Of a stretch of DNA of 64,000 nt, positions 26,522 to 35,118 are shown piece by piece. Positions within the stretch are counted from its first letter, which is position 1; the number at the start of each line of letters is the position of its first letter. Origin of the DNA: Paenibacillus albicereus (lineage in GTDB: Bacteria; Bacillota; Bacilli; Paenibacillales; Paenibacillaceae); contig NZ_CP051428.1 of NCBI RefSeq assembly GCF_012676905.1, positions 591,001 through 655,000 of the forward strand, given 5' to 3'. The translations under genes and the position numbers were made by a program. A model generated the notes under the pieces. It saw only the letters and a program-made list of their open reading frames with translations, was not told the DNA's origin and did no database searches.

Positions 26522-26639
26522 GAGGCGCTCCGCTTTTCGCCTCCCGATCGGCCCATCCGGTAGGATTCCGGCGCCGGATCTCGAAGGGTATGGAGAGAGC
26601 ATCGAGATCCCTAAGGCCGAGAGGACGTGGCAGGACAAC

Positions 26640-27896
26640 ATGGAGAACCAACGCAACTGGGCAGGAAACTATACGTACGGAGCGGCGGAGCTGCTCGTGC
26701 CGGAGAGCGTGGAGGAGGCGCGGGAGCAGGTCGCCCGCAGCTCGCGGATCAAGGCGCTGGGCTCCCGGCATTCGTTCAACGGCATCGCCGATACGGCCGG
26801 CAGCCTGATCTCGCTGGAAAAGCTGAACCGCATCCTCCGGCTCGATGCGGAGCGCCGGACGGTGACGGTCGAGGGCGGCATCCGCTACGGCGACCTGGCC
26901 CGGAAGCTCCACGAAGCGGGCTTCGCGCTGCATAACTTGGCTTCGCTGCCGCATATCTCCGTGGCCGGCGCGGTCGCCACGGCGACGCACGGCTCGGGCG
27001 AGCGCCACGGCAATCTGGCGACGGCGGTGCGGGAGCTGGAGCTCATCGCCGCCGATGGCTCGCTGCAGCGGCTGTCGCGGGAGGATGCGGAATTCGAGGG
27101 CGCGGTCGTCGGCCTCGGCGGCCTCGGCGTGATCGCGAGCCTCACGCTCGACATCGTGCCTGCGTTCGAGATGAGCCAGCGCGTGTACGAGGGCTTGCCG
27201 CCCGAGCGGCTGGAGGCGGACTTCGACAAGATTGCGTCGGCGGCGTACAGCGTCAGCCTGTTCACCGACTGGACGTCCTCCGCGATCAACCAGGTGTGGG
27301 TCAAGCATCGCGTCGGCGATCCCGAGACGCGTGATCCTGCGGAGCCGTTCCACGGCGCGCAGCCGGCGGCGGAGCCGCGCCATCCGGTGCCGGGCCTCTC
27401 CGGCGAGATGTGCAGCGGACAGCTCGGCGCCGTCGGTCCTTGGCATGAGCGGCTGCCGCATTTCCGCATGGACTTCACTCCGAGCGCGGGCGAGGAGCTG
27501 CAGACGGAGTACTTCGTGCCTCGGGAGCGGGCGCTGGAGGCGCTGCAGGCGCTGGGCGGCCTGCGCGAGCGGATCGCGCCGCTGCTGTTCGTCTCGGAGA
27601 TTCGCACGATCGCGGCCGACGAGCTGTGGATGAGCCCTTGCCATGGGCGCGATTCCGTCGGCATCCACTTCACCTGGAAGCCGCTCGGCGAGCCGGTCGC
27701 CCGGCTGCTGCCGGACATCGAGGCGGCGCTGCGCCCGTTCGGCGCTCGGCCGCATTGGGCCAAGCTGTTCGCCATGGCTCCGGAAGAGCTGCGGGGGCAC
27801 TACGAGCGGCTGGCCGACTTCCAGCAGCTGCTGCAGCGGCTCGATCCGGAGCGCAAGTTCGCCAATGCGCTGCTGGAGCGGTATGTGTATGGATAG
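26640..27896 (+). CDS. FAD-linked alditol oxidase (AldO/xylitol oxidase-like)
   Basis: 418 residues of the vanillyl-alcohol-oxidase superfamily. The N-terminal FAD domain has ALGSRHSFNGIAD, in which H44 aligns with the histidine that carries covalent FAD in Streptomyces alditol oxidase. GGIRYGDLARKLHEAGFALHNLASLPHISVAGAVATATHGSG and the C-terminal ALO-type domain ending RKFANALLERYVYG complete the match. The reaction is oxidation of the terminal hydroxyl of an alditol to an aldose with H2O2 release. A 4-bp-scale ribosome-binding site (GAGAGGA) precedes the ATG. The S51 peptidase follows 16 bp on, so the two are probably co-transcribed. Confidence 0.9.
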   Translation: MENQRNWAGNYTYGAAELLVPESVEEAREQVARSSRIKALGSRHSFNGIADTAGSLISLEKLNRILRLDAERRTVTVEGGIRYGDLARKLHEAGFALHNLASLPHISVAGAVATATHGSGERHGNLATAVRELELIAADGSLQRLSREDAEFEGAVVGLGGLGVIASLTLDIVPAFEMSQRVYEGLPPERLEADFDKIASAAYSVSLFTDWTSSAINQVWVKHRVGDPETRDPAEPFHGAQPAAEPRHPVPGLSGEMCSGQLGAVGPWHERLPHFRMDFTPSAGEELQTEYFVPRERALEALQALGGLRERIAPLLFVSEIRTIAADELWMSPCHGRDSVGIHFTWKPLGEPVARLLPDIEAALRPFGARPHWAKLFAMAPEELRGHYERLADFQQLLQRLDPERKFANALLERYVYG

Positions 27897-27912
27897 GGGA
27901 GGGGAGAGGCGC

Positions 27913-28581
27913 ATGGACAAGCATCTGTTCCTGTTCGGAGGCGGACCTCCGTTCACGCCCGGCCTGGCGCGACGGTTCGTTGACCTGGCCGGAGGAGCGG
28001 AGGCCGAGATCGGCATCCTCTGCCTCGATCGGCCGGGCTGGCGCGACTACATGCCTCGTTACATCGAAGAGCTGGAGGCCTGCGGCGTGACGCGCTTCCG
28101 CTATCTCCCGCTGCCGACCGTTTCTGTAGAAGAGGCCGTCAAGTCGCTGCGCACCAGCACGGGCATCGTCATCGGCGGCGGGGATACGAGCCGATATGCG
28201 GGCTGCATCGTCGATACGGCGATCGGGCAGGCGGTACGCGAGCGGGCGGAGAGCGGCGTGCCGGTCTCCGGCTTTTCCGCAGGCGCGCTCATCTGCCCCG
28301 AGCGCTGCCTGATCTCGCCCAAGGACAACGAAGAAGCCGTCCTGCAGGACCGGTCCGGGCTCGGACTGATCGGCGGCGTCGCGATCGCGGTCCACTTCTC
28401 GCAGTGGAGGGAGGAGGCTCATCTGCGCGCCGTGTCGGAGCGCTATCCGTCCGGATGCGAGCATTACGGCATCGACGAGCAGTGCGGCCTTTACTTTCGG
28501 AACGGCCGCCTGGAGCGGACGGAAGGGGAAGGGCTGTTCCGGCTGGAGGGCGGCGAGCTGCGGCGGATTTCGGTAGAGTAG
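27913..28581 (+). CDS. Peptidase S51 family (dipeptidase E / cyanophycinase-like)
   Basis: 222 residues. The nucleophile elbow is SGFSAGAL (S122), preceded by IVIGGGDTSRYAG, the family's glycine loop, and followed by GLGLIGGVAIAVHFSQW (catalytic His region). These match the S51 alpha/beta fold, whose members cleave aspartyl dipeptides or cyanophycin-like substrates. Substrate unknown. GGGGAGAGG lies before the ATG. It lies 16 bp after the alditol oxidase. Confidence 0.87.
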   Translation: MDKHLFLFGGGPPFTPGLARRFVDLAGGAEAEIGILCLDRPGWRDYMPRYIEELEACGVTRFRYLPLPTVSVEEAVKSLRTSTGIVIGGGDTSRYAGCIVDTAIGQAVRERAESGVPVSGFSAGALICPERCLISPKDNEEAVLQDRSGLGLIGGVAIAVHFSQWREEAHLRAVSERYPSGCEHYGIDEQCGLYFRNGRLERTEGEGLFRLEGGELRRISVE

Positions 28582-28970
28582 ACGGGGGGCGGAGCGGCGG
28601 GGTCCTATCGGGAGCATGCGGAAAGGCGCGTCGGCGCGGTCCCATGTTCACCGTCGGCCCCAATGATTGTCCGGCCGCCCCGGCCCCGGTCCCGGTCCTT
28701 CTAACGAACCTGAGACACCTTATTCGCGATAAAATGGAGCTGTTTTCAATCTAACGAACCTGAGACGCCTTATTGCAACAGAATGTATTGGTATATTGAT
28801 ACAAATTGCGAAATAAAGCGTCTCAGTTTCGTTAGCGCCTTTTGTTCCGCAAAAGGGTTGAAATAGCGTGCGTGAGTTTCGTTCGCGTACCGAAATCGGG
28901 GTTGGGTGAGTTGGGGTGGAGGGAGACCGGCGCGAAGCGTTGCAAATCAATCGTTCGGCTCATGAAAAAA
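28582..28970. other. Non-coding interval after the S51 peptidase
   Basis: No supportable gene. It holds the mirrored repeat at 28701-28884; the rest shows only GC-rich spacer. Confidence 0.6.
28701..28884. repeat. Mirrored four-copy intergenic repeat, array 1
   Basis: Two direct copies beginning CTAACGAACCTGAGAC lie at 28701-28724 and 28751-28774. Two inverted copies follow, at 28812-28835 (AATAAAGCGTCTCAGTTTCG) and a degenerate one at about 28861-28884. Successive copies in each half are 50 bp apart, and the centre contains a small palindrome (GTATTGGTATATTGATAC). The region is AT-richer than its surroundings. Confidence 0.75.
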
Positions 28971-28988
28971 GGAGCGCTATCGCGCCCC
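28965..28988 (-). terminator. Terminator for the carboxylesterase transcript
   Basis: On the minus strand GGGGCGC-GATA-GCGCTCC (one G-U pair) is followed by six T. It lies beyond the duplicated 3' region of the gene. Confidence 0.7.
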
Positions 28989-29110
28989 TTCTCGTCTCCC
29001 ATCTATCTTGACCAGCCAAGCCCCGCTTGTCCGAGCCCTGCCCGGCAAGCCCGGCTTCGCCTGGCAAGATCGGTCCTCCAGTTCGGCCAAGTCCCGCTCT
29101 TCCGTTCTCC

Positions 29111-29398
29111 GCCCGGCAAGCCCGGCTCCGCCTGCTCAGCCCCGTCCCGTCAGCCGCGCCCGCTTGTCCGGCTCCGGGTCGAGCTCGACGCGGCTGTCGG
29201 CATCGAGCAGCATGACGGCGCGGCGCTCCGCCTCATACGCCGTCCGCCAGCCCTGCCCGGCAAGCCCGGCTCCGCCTGCTCAGCCCCGTCCCGTCAGCCG
29301 CGCCCGCTTGTCCGGCTCCGGATCGAGCTCGACGCGGCTGTCGGCGTCGAGCAGCATGACGGCGCGGCGCTCGGTGTCATACGCCGGCCAGTCCAGCT
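29111..29398. repeat. 144-bp tandem duplication covering the carboxylesterase 3' end
   Basis: 29111-29254 and 29255-29398 are near-identical with an offset of 144 bp. The second copy includes the last ~39 codons and stop of the esterase gene plus a short flank; the first copy is the downstream relic. A shorter third piece (GCCCGGCAAGCCCGGCTTCG) lies near 29040. Confidence 0.85.
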
Positions 29399-30761
29399 CC
29401 GCCGTCGCGGGGCTGCCGCTGCGGGCAAAGGCGAGCCAGGCGTCCATGGCGGCCGCCGACACGCGCTCCATGCGCTCGTCGATTGTCCAGCCGTGCTCGC
29501 GCAGCAGCTCCAGGTTGCCGAGCACGAAGGGAATTTCCGCCGCATGGAACGCCGCCTGCAGCACGGGATGGCCCGGCGAGACGAAGTCGTAGCGGTAGAA
29601 CCAGACGCGCCCGTAGCCGAGCTGGGCTTCCGCCAGCTGAAGCGCCGAGCGGAGGAAGAACAGGTCGGTCATCGCCTGCTGCTGGCCCTCCGTCGTGCGC
29701 GGATAGTCGAGCACCCAGCCGGCCGCCTCCGGCGCGCCGGTGACGGCGACGTAGGCGCGGGCGTTCTGCTCGTCCGAGAGCAGCTTCATGCCCGGCCGCA
29801 CGAACAGCGCGCCTTCGTGCCGGTTGATGCCGACGACGACGTCGACGCCGGCCGCCGAGCCGGCCGCGACCGCCTCCAGCGGCGGGGCCGGCAGCGTCCT
29901 GCCGTCGACGACCGGCTGGAACAGCATGATCGTGCTCTCGCCCGCCGCGCGCTTGAGCCGGTCGGCCGCCTGCTGCAGCTCTTCCGCCGTCAGGCCGGCG
30001 AGCTGATCCGGCGATTCGGCGCCCAGCATGTTCAAGTACGCCTGGGCCAGCACGCGGCCCTGCTTGTCCGGCAGCGCCTGGGAAGCGCCGCTCTGCAGGA
30101 TGGCGCGGGCGAACAGCCCTTTGGCGGCGGGCATCGCCAGCAGTGCGGCGATGCTCATCGCGCCGGCGGACTCGCCGAACACGGTGACGCGGGACGGATC
30201 GCCGCCGAACGCGCCGATGTTGCCCTGCACCCACTCCAGCGCGGCGATCTGGTCGAGCAGGCCGGCATTGCTGACGTAGCCGTCGGAGTCGGACGCGTCC
30301 GCGTACGGGCCCAGATGAAGGAATCCGAGCGCGCCGAGCCGATAGCTGATGCTGACCACGATCAGCCCGCCGCGGCGGGCCAGGCTCGCGCCGTCGTAGA
30401 TCGGCAGCCCGCCGCCGCCGGTGACGAACGAGCCGCCATGAATCCACACCATGACGGGAAGAGGCTCCGCGGAAGGCTGCTCCGGCGCCCAGACGTTCAG
30501 GTAGAGGCAGTCCTCCGACTGCGGGATGGCTGTACGCACGAGGCCGAACGAGCCGCCGGACGGATCGACCGGCTGCGGAGCGAGCGGCCCCGGCTGCGAG
30601 GCGTCGCGCACGCCTTCCCAGGGCAGCGGCGGGAGCGGACGGCGGAAGCGCCGCTCGCCGACGGGCGGTTGGGCGAACGGGATGCCTTTCCAGGCGCGCG
30701 CGCCTTGCTGCCGGATGCCTTGAAGCGTGCCGCTGCGGGAGCGGATAAGCAGGGAGTCCAT
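29280..30761 (-). CDS. pnbA: Type-B carboxylesterase / para-nitrobenzyl esterase
   Basis: 493 residues, alpha/beta hydrolase. It has the type-B signature EDCLYLNVWAPE (about 80-91), the oxyanion-hole HGGSFVTGGGG, the nucleophile elbow VFGESAGAMS (Ser about 187) and the charge-relay segments NRHEGALF and VSPGHPVLQ near the C-terminus. It hydrolyses carboxylic esters; the natural substrate is unknown. No signal peptide, so cytoplasmic. Start ATG 30761 behind AAAGGATG. The gene's last codons have been duplicated downstream; the enzyme itself ends normally. Confidence 0.92.
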   Translation of the reverse strand: MDSLLIRSRSGTLQGIRQQGARAWKGIPFAQPPVGERRFRRPLPPLPWEGVRDASQPGPLAPQPVDPSGGSFGLVRTAIPQSEDCLYLNVWAPEQPSAEPLPVMVWIHGGSFVTGGGGLPIYDGASLARRGGLIVVSISYRLGALGFLHLGPYADASDSDGYVSNAGLLDQIAALEWVQGNIGAFGGDPSRVTVFGESAGAMSIAALLAMPAAKGLFARAILQSGASQALPDKQGRVLAQAYLNMLGAESPDQLAGLTAEELQQAADRLKRAAGESTIMLFQPVVDGRTLPAPPLEAVAAGSAAGVDVVVGINRHEGALFVRPGMKLLSDEQNARAYVAVTGAPEAAGWVLDYPRTTEGQQQAMTDLFFLRSALQLAEAQLGYGRVWFYRYDFVSPGHPVLQAAFHAAEIPFVLGNLELLREHGWTIDERMERVSAAAMDAWLAFARSGSPATAELDWPAYDTERRAVMLLDADSRVELDPEPDKRARLTGRG

Positions 30762-30885
30762 TCGGGTCGATCATCCTTTCGCTTGCCGAATCTTTTATTT
30801 GTTAAGGAGTATACCACGCGCGGACGGCAGGGGGGAAATCGGCCCGCTGGACGCAGGAAGCGCAACTTGGAAAGGGGAGACGGTC

Positions 30886-31596
30886 ATGTCGATGCGGATT
30901 CTGCTCGTCGAGGATGACGTGGAGATCAGCGCTCTGGTCACGGAGCATCTGGAGCGGGAAGGCTGCGAGGTGCAGGCCGCGCTGGACGGGGAGGAGGCGC
31001 TCGCCGAGCTGGCGAGCCGCGAGTTCGATCTCGTGCTGCTCGATCTGATGCTGCCGAAGCGGAGCGGCATGGAGGTGCTGCGGCTGCTGCGGGAGACGAG
31101 CCTCGTGCCGGTGCTGATCCTGTCGGCCAAAGGCAGCGATCTCGACAAGGCGCTCGGCCTCGGCCTCGGCGCCGACGATTACTTGAGCAAGCCGTTCTCC
31201 ATGATCGAGCTGACCGCGAGGGTGCAGGCCGCGATCCGCCGGGCGACCCGCTATGCCGGCGCGCCGGCGGCCGCTCCCGCGCCCGCGCCGAGGTCGCTCC
31301 GTCATGGAGAGCTGGAGCTCGATCTGGACACCTATTCGGTCCGAGCGCGGGGGCAGGAGGCGCAGCTGACGGCCAAGGAGTTCCAGCTGCTGAAGCTGTT
31401 CCTGACCTATCCGAGCCGCGTGTTCACCAAAGAGCAGATCTACCAGTCCATCTGGGAAGAGGACTACTACGGCAACGAGAACGTCATCAACGTCCATATA
31501 AGGCGCCTCCGCGAGAAGATCGAAGCCGATCCGTCCAGCCCGATCTTCATCCGCACGGTGTGGGGCATCGGCTACAAGCTGGGAGAGAGGCCGTGA
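30886..31596 (+). CDS. OmpR-family response regulator
   Basis: 236 residues. Receiver domain 1-120 has the acidic pocket ED10-D11, phospho-acceptor D53 (LVLLDLMLP) and K103-equivalent in DDYLSKPFSMIEL. An Ala/Pro linker (GAPAAAPAPAPR) joins it to a winged-helix DNA-binding domain (ELDLDTYSVRARGQEAQLTAKEFQLLKLFLTYPSRVFTKEQIYQSIW). ATG 30886 behind AAAGGGGAG. The sensor kinase overlaps its stop. A bacitracin-type ABC transporter follows, making it the likely target. Confidence 0.93.
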   Translation: MSMRILLVEDDVEISALVTEHLEREGCEVQAALDGEEALAELASREFDLVLLDLMLPKRSGMEVLRLLRETSLVPVLILSAKGSDLDKALGLGLGADDYLSKPFSMIELTARVQAAIRRATRYAGAPAAAPAPAPRSLRHGELELDLDTYSVRARGQEAQLTAKEFQLLKLFLTYPSRVFTKEQIYQSIWEEDYYGNENVINVHIRRLREKIEADPSSPIFIRTVWGIGYKLGERP

Positions 31597-32531
31597 CGGC
31601 GGTCGCGCTCGGCTTCGCCTGCGCGGCGCTGGCCGCGGCATGCGCCTATCTGTACGCATCGCGCCGGCGGGAGCGCCGCGATGCGGACGAGATCGGCTGC
31701 AAGCTGGAGGCGATCCTGAGGAGCGGCAGCGCCGAAAAAGCGCTGCTGCGCACCGAGCGCGCCGAGCTGCGCCGGCTGCTGCTGCAGATCAACCGCTTGC
31801 TGGACCGCGGCCAGCGGACGGCGGCGGACTTTTCGCGCGCCAAGGAAAGCTCCCGCAAGATGATCTCCAACATGTCGCACGACCTGAAGACGCCGCTGGC
31901 GGTGCTGCTCGGCTATGCGGAGAAGCTTCAGCGAGGGGAGGAGCTGGACGCCCCCGAGCGGGAGCGGACGGTGTCGGCCCTGCACGCGAAAATCCTCTCC
32001 CTCATCGACCTGATGAACCGCTTTTTTGACCTTGCCAAGATGGATTCCGACGATTACGCGATGCCGAAGGCCAAGCTGGCGCTGAACGAAATCTGCCGGC
32101 GGAACGTGCTGGAGTTCTACGAGTTGCTCGAGTCCGGCGGGTTCGAGGTGGAGCTCGACCTTCCGGACGAGCCTCTCCATATGCTGGGCAACGAGGAGGC
32201 GCTGGGGCGCATCCTCCGCAACCTCATCTCCAACGCGATCCGCTACGGCGGCGAGGGCAAGAAGCTCGGCCTGACGCTCCGCGACGGGGGCGAGACGGTG
32301 GAAATCGAAGTGTGGGACCGTGGACGGGGCATCGACGAAATCCACCACGACCGCGTGTTCGAGCGGCTGTACACGCTGGACGATTCCCGGAATCCCCGCT
32401 TCCAGGGCAGCGGGCTCGGACTCAGCATCACCAAGCGGCTGACCGAGGCGATGGGCGGCTCCATCTCGCTGCGCAGCGTTCCCTATGAACGGACCTCGTT
32501 CGTCGTCTCGTTTCCGAAGCTGAGCTTCTGA
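31593..32531 (+). CDS. Sensor histidine kinase
   Basis: 312 residues starting GTG, overlapping the regulator stop (GTGA). One N-terminal membrane helix (AVALGFACAALAAACAYLYA) and no extracellular domain, the build of intramembrane-sensing kinases. The H box is SNMSHDLKTPLAVLLGYAEKL (H96), N box NLISNAIRYGG, G1 DRGRGI and G2 GSGLGLSI. Kinases of this shape often sense flux through a partner ABC transporter; that agrees with the next two genes. Confidence 0.92.
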   Translation: MTAVALGFACAALAAACAYLYASRRRERRDADEIGCKLEAILRSGSAEKALLRTERAELRRLLLQINRLLDRGQRTAADFSRAKESSRKMISNMSHDLKTPLAVLLGYAEKLQRGEELDAPERERTVSALHAKILSLIDLMNRFFDLAKMDSDDYAMPKAKLALNEICRRNVLEFYELLESGGFEVELDLPDEPLHMLGNEEALGRILRNLISNAIRYGGEGKKLGLTLRDGGETVEIEVWDRGRGIDEIHHDRVFERLYTLDDSRNPRFQGSGLGLSITKRLTEAMGGSISLRSVPYERTSFVVSFPKLSF

Positions 32532-32550
32532 TCCGCAAACGTAAGAAACT

Positions 32551-32594
32551 CGTCAGGATCCAGACAGGAATAAGACATCTCTCCTGACTAAGAT
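32551..32594 (+). promoter_or_regulatory. Candidate promoter and response-regulator direct repeat before the ABC genes
   Basis: CAGGAT (32554-32559) and CAGGAA (32565-32570) repeat at 11 bp, the period usual for OmpR-family dimers, about 20 bp before a TAAGAT -10 (32589-32594). An inverted TCCTGAC lies between them. Confidence 0.35.
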
Positions 32595-32634
32595 GAGATC
32601 AGAAGCAAGGAAGCACGCGAGGAGGCGAGTCAAG

Positions 32635-33558
32635 ATGAAAGACATCGTCCATACGACAGGCTTGAGCCGGACGGTCAAGGGCAGGAAGCTGGTCGAGGGC
32701 GTGGAGCTGCGCATCCGCCAAGGCGAGGTGTACGGCCTGCTCGGGCAGAACGGCGCCGGCAAGACGACGATCATGAAGATGCTGGCGGGGCATGTCGCTC
32801 CGACCGCAGGCGAAATCTCGCTGTTCGGCCAGCGGCTGACGCCAAGCTCCAAGTCGGCGCTGAGCCGCGTCGGCAGCATCATCGAATACCCGGTCTTTTT
32901 CGAGCATATGAGCGCGATCGCCAACCTGCGGCTGCATGCCGAATATCTCGGGTACTATGACGAGCAGGCGATCGCGCAGGCGATGGAGCTCGTGCGGCTG
33001 AAGGACGTCGGGGCGAGGCCGGTGAAGGAGTTCTCGCTCGGCATGAAGCAGCGCCTGGGCATCGCCCGCGCGGTCATCGCGAAGCCGGAGCTGATCATCC
33101 TCGACGAGCCGACGAACGGCCTCGACCCGGTCGGCATCAAGGACATGCGCGATCTGGTGCGGATGCTCAACCAGGAGTACGGCATCACCTTCCTCGTGTC
33201 CAGCCACATCCTGAGCGAGATCGAGCAGGTCGCGCACCGGATCGGCGTCGTCGCGGAGGGACGGCTGACGACGGAGATGAGCCTGGAGGACGTCGCCAAG
33301 CAGCGGACCGATTATATCGAGATCGCGACGCCGCAGGCGGAGCGGGCCGCCTATCTGCTGGAGCATGAGCTCGGCATCGCGAGCCTGAAGCTGCTGGACG
33401 GGGGCAAGCTGCGCGTCTACGACCTGAGCCGCTCCCAGAGCGAGATCTCGCGGATGCTCGTCCTGCATGACGTCGAGATCGAGGGCATCCAGAAGCATGC
33501 CGGCACGCTGGAAGACTACTTCTATCATCAGATCACGGGAGGCGATCGCGTTGGCTGA
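32635..33558 (+). CDS. ABC transporter ATP-binding protein, BcrA-like
   Basis: 307 residues; Walker A GQNGAGKTT (about 37-45), signature EFSLGMKQRLGIA, Walker B LIILDEPTNGLDP, switch SSHILSEIEQ. The C-terminal ~80 residues fit the BcrA/lantibiotic-immunity group rather than nutrient importers. ATG 32635 behind GAGGAGG. Its stop overlaps the permease start by 8 bp. With the preceding two-component system it forms a probable peptide-antibiotic detoxification module. Confidence 0.92.
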   Translation: MKDIVHTTGLSRTVKGRKLVEGVELRIRQGEVYGLLGQNGAGKTTIMKMLAGHVAPTAGEISLFGQRLTPSSKSALSRVGSIIEYPVFFEHMSAIANLRLHAEYLGYYDEQAIAQAMELVRLKDVGARPVKEFSLGMKQRLGIARAVIAKPELIILDEPTNGLDPVGIKDMRDLVRMLNQEYGITFLVSSHILSEIEQVAHRIGVVAEGRLTTEMSLEDVAKQRTDYIEIATPQAERAAYLLEHELGIASLKLLDGGKLRVYDLSRSQSEISRMLVLHDVEIEGIQKHAGTLEDYFYHQITGGDRVG

Positions 33559-34234
33559 CTTGATGAAGCTCGAATGGAGGAAGCTCAAGCGGCTGAACAT
33601 CATCGGCGAGTACGTCGTCTATCTGGCGGTGCTGCTGTTCCTGCCGATGCTGTTCGCCCGGTCGGTCAGCGCGGACTTCGGCCGGGACTACGGCGCGATC
33701 ACGGAGCTGATCGTCGCGATGCACCTGGCGTACGTGCTGTTCGGAGCGTCGCTCATCAACCAGGTCGTCATCGACGAGTTCCGCAACCGGACGATCGCCT
33801 TGTCCTACGGTTACCCGATCCCCCGCCGCCGGCTGTTCCTGGCCAAGACGCTGCTCATCTCGCTGCTCGTGTTCGCCGGCACGCTGCTGTCGTTCGTGCT
33901 GGTCGGCCTCTCGACGCTCGCGCTCGACGCCGGCTTCGGCTTCATCGACGAGGCGCTCACCGCCCAGGCCACGGCCGGCTATGTGGCGAGGGCCGTCGTC
34001 TACTCCGCCGCCGTCGCCGTCATCAGCCACGTCCCGCTGTTCCTGTTCGGCGTCTGGAAAAGAGCGACGATTCCCGCCGTGCTCATCGCCATCTTCCTGG
34101 CGCAGTTCCAGAACTTCGCCCCGCTCCTCGGCATCGCCCTCGATCGCGATCTGACGACAGCCGCGCTATGCCTGCTCGGCTTGCTGAGCGCCATCGCGGC
34201 GGTCGCCACGATCGACCGTTTCGGCGATGCCTGA
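33551..34234 (+). CDS. ABC transporter permease, BcrB/lantibiotic-immunity-like
   Basis: 227 residues, six membrane segments, ABC-2 type: MADLMKLEWRKLKRLNIIGEYVV, then VVIDEFRNRTIALSYGYPIPRRRLFLAKTLLISLLVFAG, a hallmark of the BcrB/SpaE group. I chose TTG 33551 because GGGAGG lies 7 bp before it; the alternative ATG at 33563 is 19 bp from that site. A terminator follows the stop. Confidence 0.85.
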   Translation: MADLMKLEWRKLKRLNIIGEYVVYLAVLLFLPMLFARSVSADFGRDYGAITELIVAMHLAYVLFGASLINQVVIDEFRNRTIALSYGYPIPRRRLFLAKTLLISLLVFAGTLLSFVLVGLSTLALDAGFGFIDEALTAQATAGYVARAVVYSAAVAVISHVPLFLFGVWKRATIPAVLIAIFLAQFQNFAPLLGIALDRDLTTAALCLLGLLSAIAAVATIDRFGDA

Positions 34235-34263
34235 CCGCTGCTCCCCGTTTCTGCCCTCGGCCG

Positions 34264-34308
34264 AAAAAAGCCCCGTAAAGCGATTCGACTCGCTTCACGG
34301 GGCTTGAT
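34264..34308. terminator. Bidirectional terminator between ABC permease and motB
   Basis: AAGCCCCGTAAAGCG (34268-34282) pairs with CGCTTCACGGGGCTT (34291-34305), one mismatch. T runs flank it on both strands. Confidence 0.82.
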
Positions 34309-34320
34309 TTTGCGTTCGGG

Positions 34321-35118
34321 TCAGCTGCCGCCCGCATCCGTGCTCGTACGCAGCACGGTAATCTCGACGCGGCGGTTTTTGGACCGTCCCGCCTCGGTGG
34401 CGTTGGAGGTGACCGGACGCGTATCGGCGTAGCCGGCGATCTCGAACTTGTTCGGGTCGAGCTTGCTCTTTTCGATGAAATAATGCAGCACCGACAGCGA
34501 ACGGGCGGCCGACAGCTCCCAGTTGTCGCCGTACTGGCCGCCGGGGGCGATCGGGAGGTTGTCCGTATGGCCCTCGACGCTGACCGTGTTGCCGAGCGAG
34601 CGGAACAGGGTCGACAGCCGTTCCAGCACCGGCGTCGCTTCCGGCTTCAGCTTCGCATGGCCGAGGTCGAACAGGAACAGGTCGTTCAGCCGGATGGCGA
34701 TGCCCTTGGGCGTGTCGACGACCGTCACCTTGTCCTGCAGCTTGTGCTCCCGGATGTACGTCTGGATGATCTGGAGCAGATTCTGCAGCTCCTGCTCCTG
34801 CAGCCGCTTCAGCTGCTGCTGCGGCGTCTCGGAGGCGCGGGGCTTGGCGCCGACCGTCGGCACGGGCGTCGACCCGCTCGCCAGCAGCTCGCCCGTCAGC
34901 CCTTTGCCGCCCTCGATGACGGAGTCGGACTTGGCGAACTGCAGCTGCAGCGACTGCGCCAGCACCTCGTACTTCTTCACGTCCAGCTGGCTCATCGCGT
35001 ACAGCACGACGAAAAAGATGAGCAGCAGCGTAATCAGGTCGGAGTAGGTGATGAGCCAGCGCTCGTGATTTTCGGGCTCCGCGCCCGGGACGCCCCTGCG
35101 GTTACGCCTGCGCCGCAT
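34321..35118 (-). CDS. motB: Flagellar stator protein MotB
   Basis: 265 residues. A basic N-terminus leads to one membrane helix with the ion-binding aspartate (WLITYSDLITLLLIFFVVLYAMSQLD; D27). A linker and an OmpA-like peptidoglycan-binding domain follow (VSVEGHTDNLPI, NWELSAARSLSVLHYF, GYADTRPV, NRRVEI). It forms the stator with MotA. The ATG overlaps the end of motA by 17 bp. Proton versus sodium coupling is not assigned. Confidence 0.93.
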   Translation of the reverse strand: MRRRRNRRGVPGAEPENHERWLITYSDLITLLLIFFVVLYAMSQLDVKKYEVLAQSLQLQFAKSDSVIEGGKGLTGELLASGSTPVPTVGAKPRASETPQQQLKRLQEQELQNLLQIIQTYIREHKLQDKVTVVDTPKGIAIRLNDLFLFDLGHAKLKPEATPVLERLSTLFRSLGNTVSVEGHTDNLPIAPGGQYGDNWELSAARSLSVLHYFIEKSKLDPNKFEIAGYADTRPVTSNATEAGRSKNRRVEITVLRTSTDAGGS

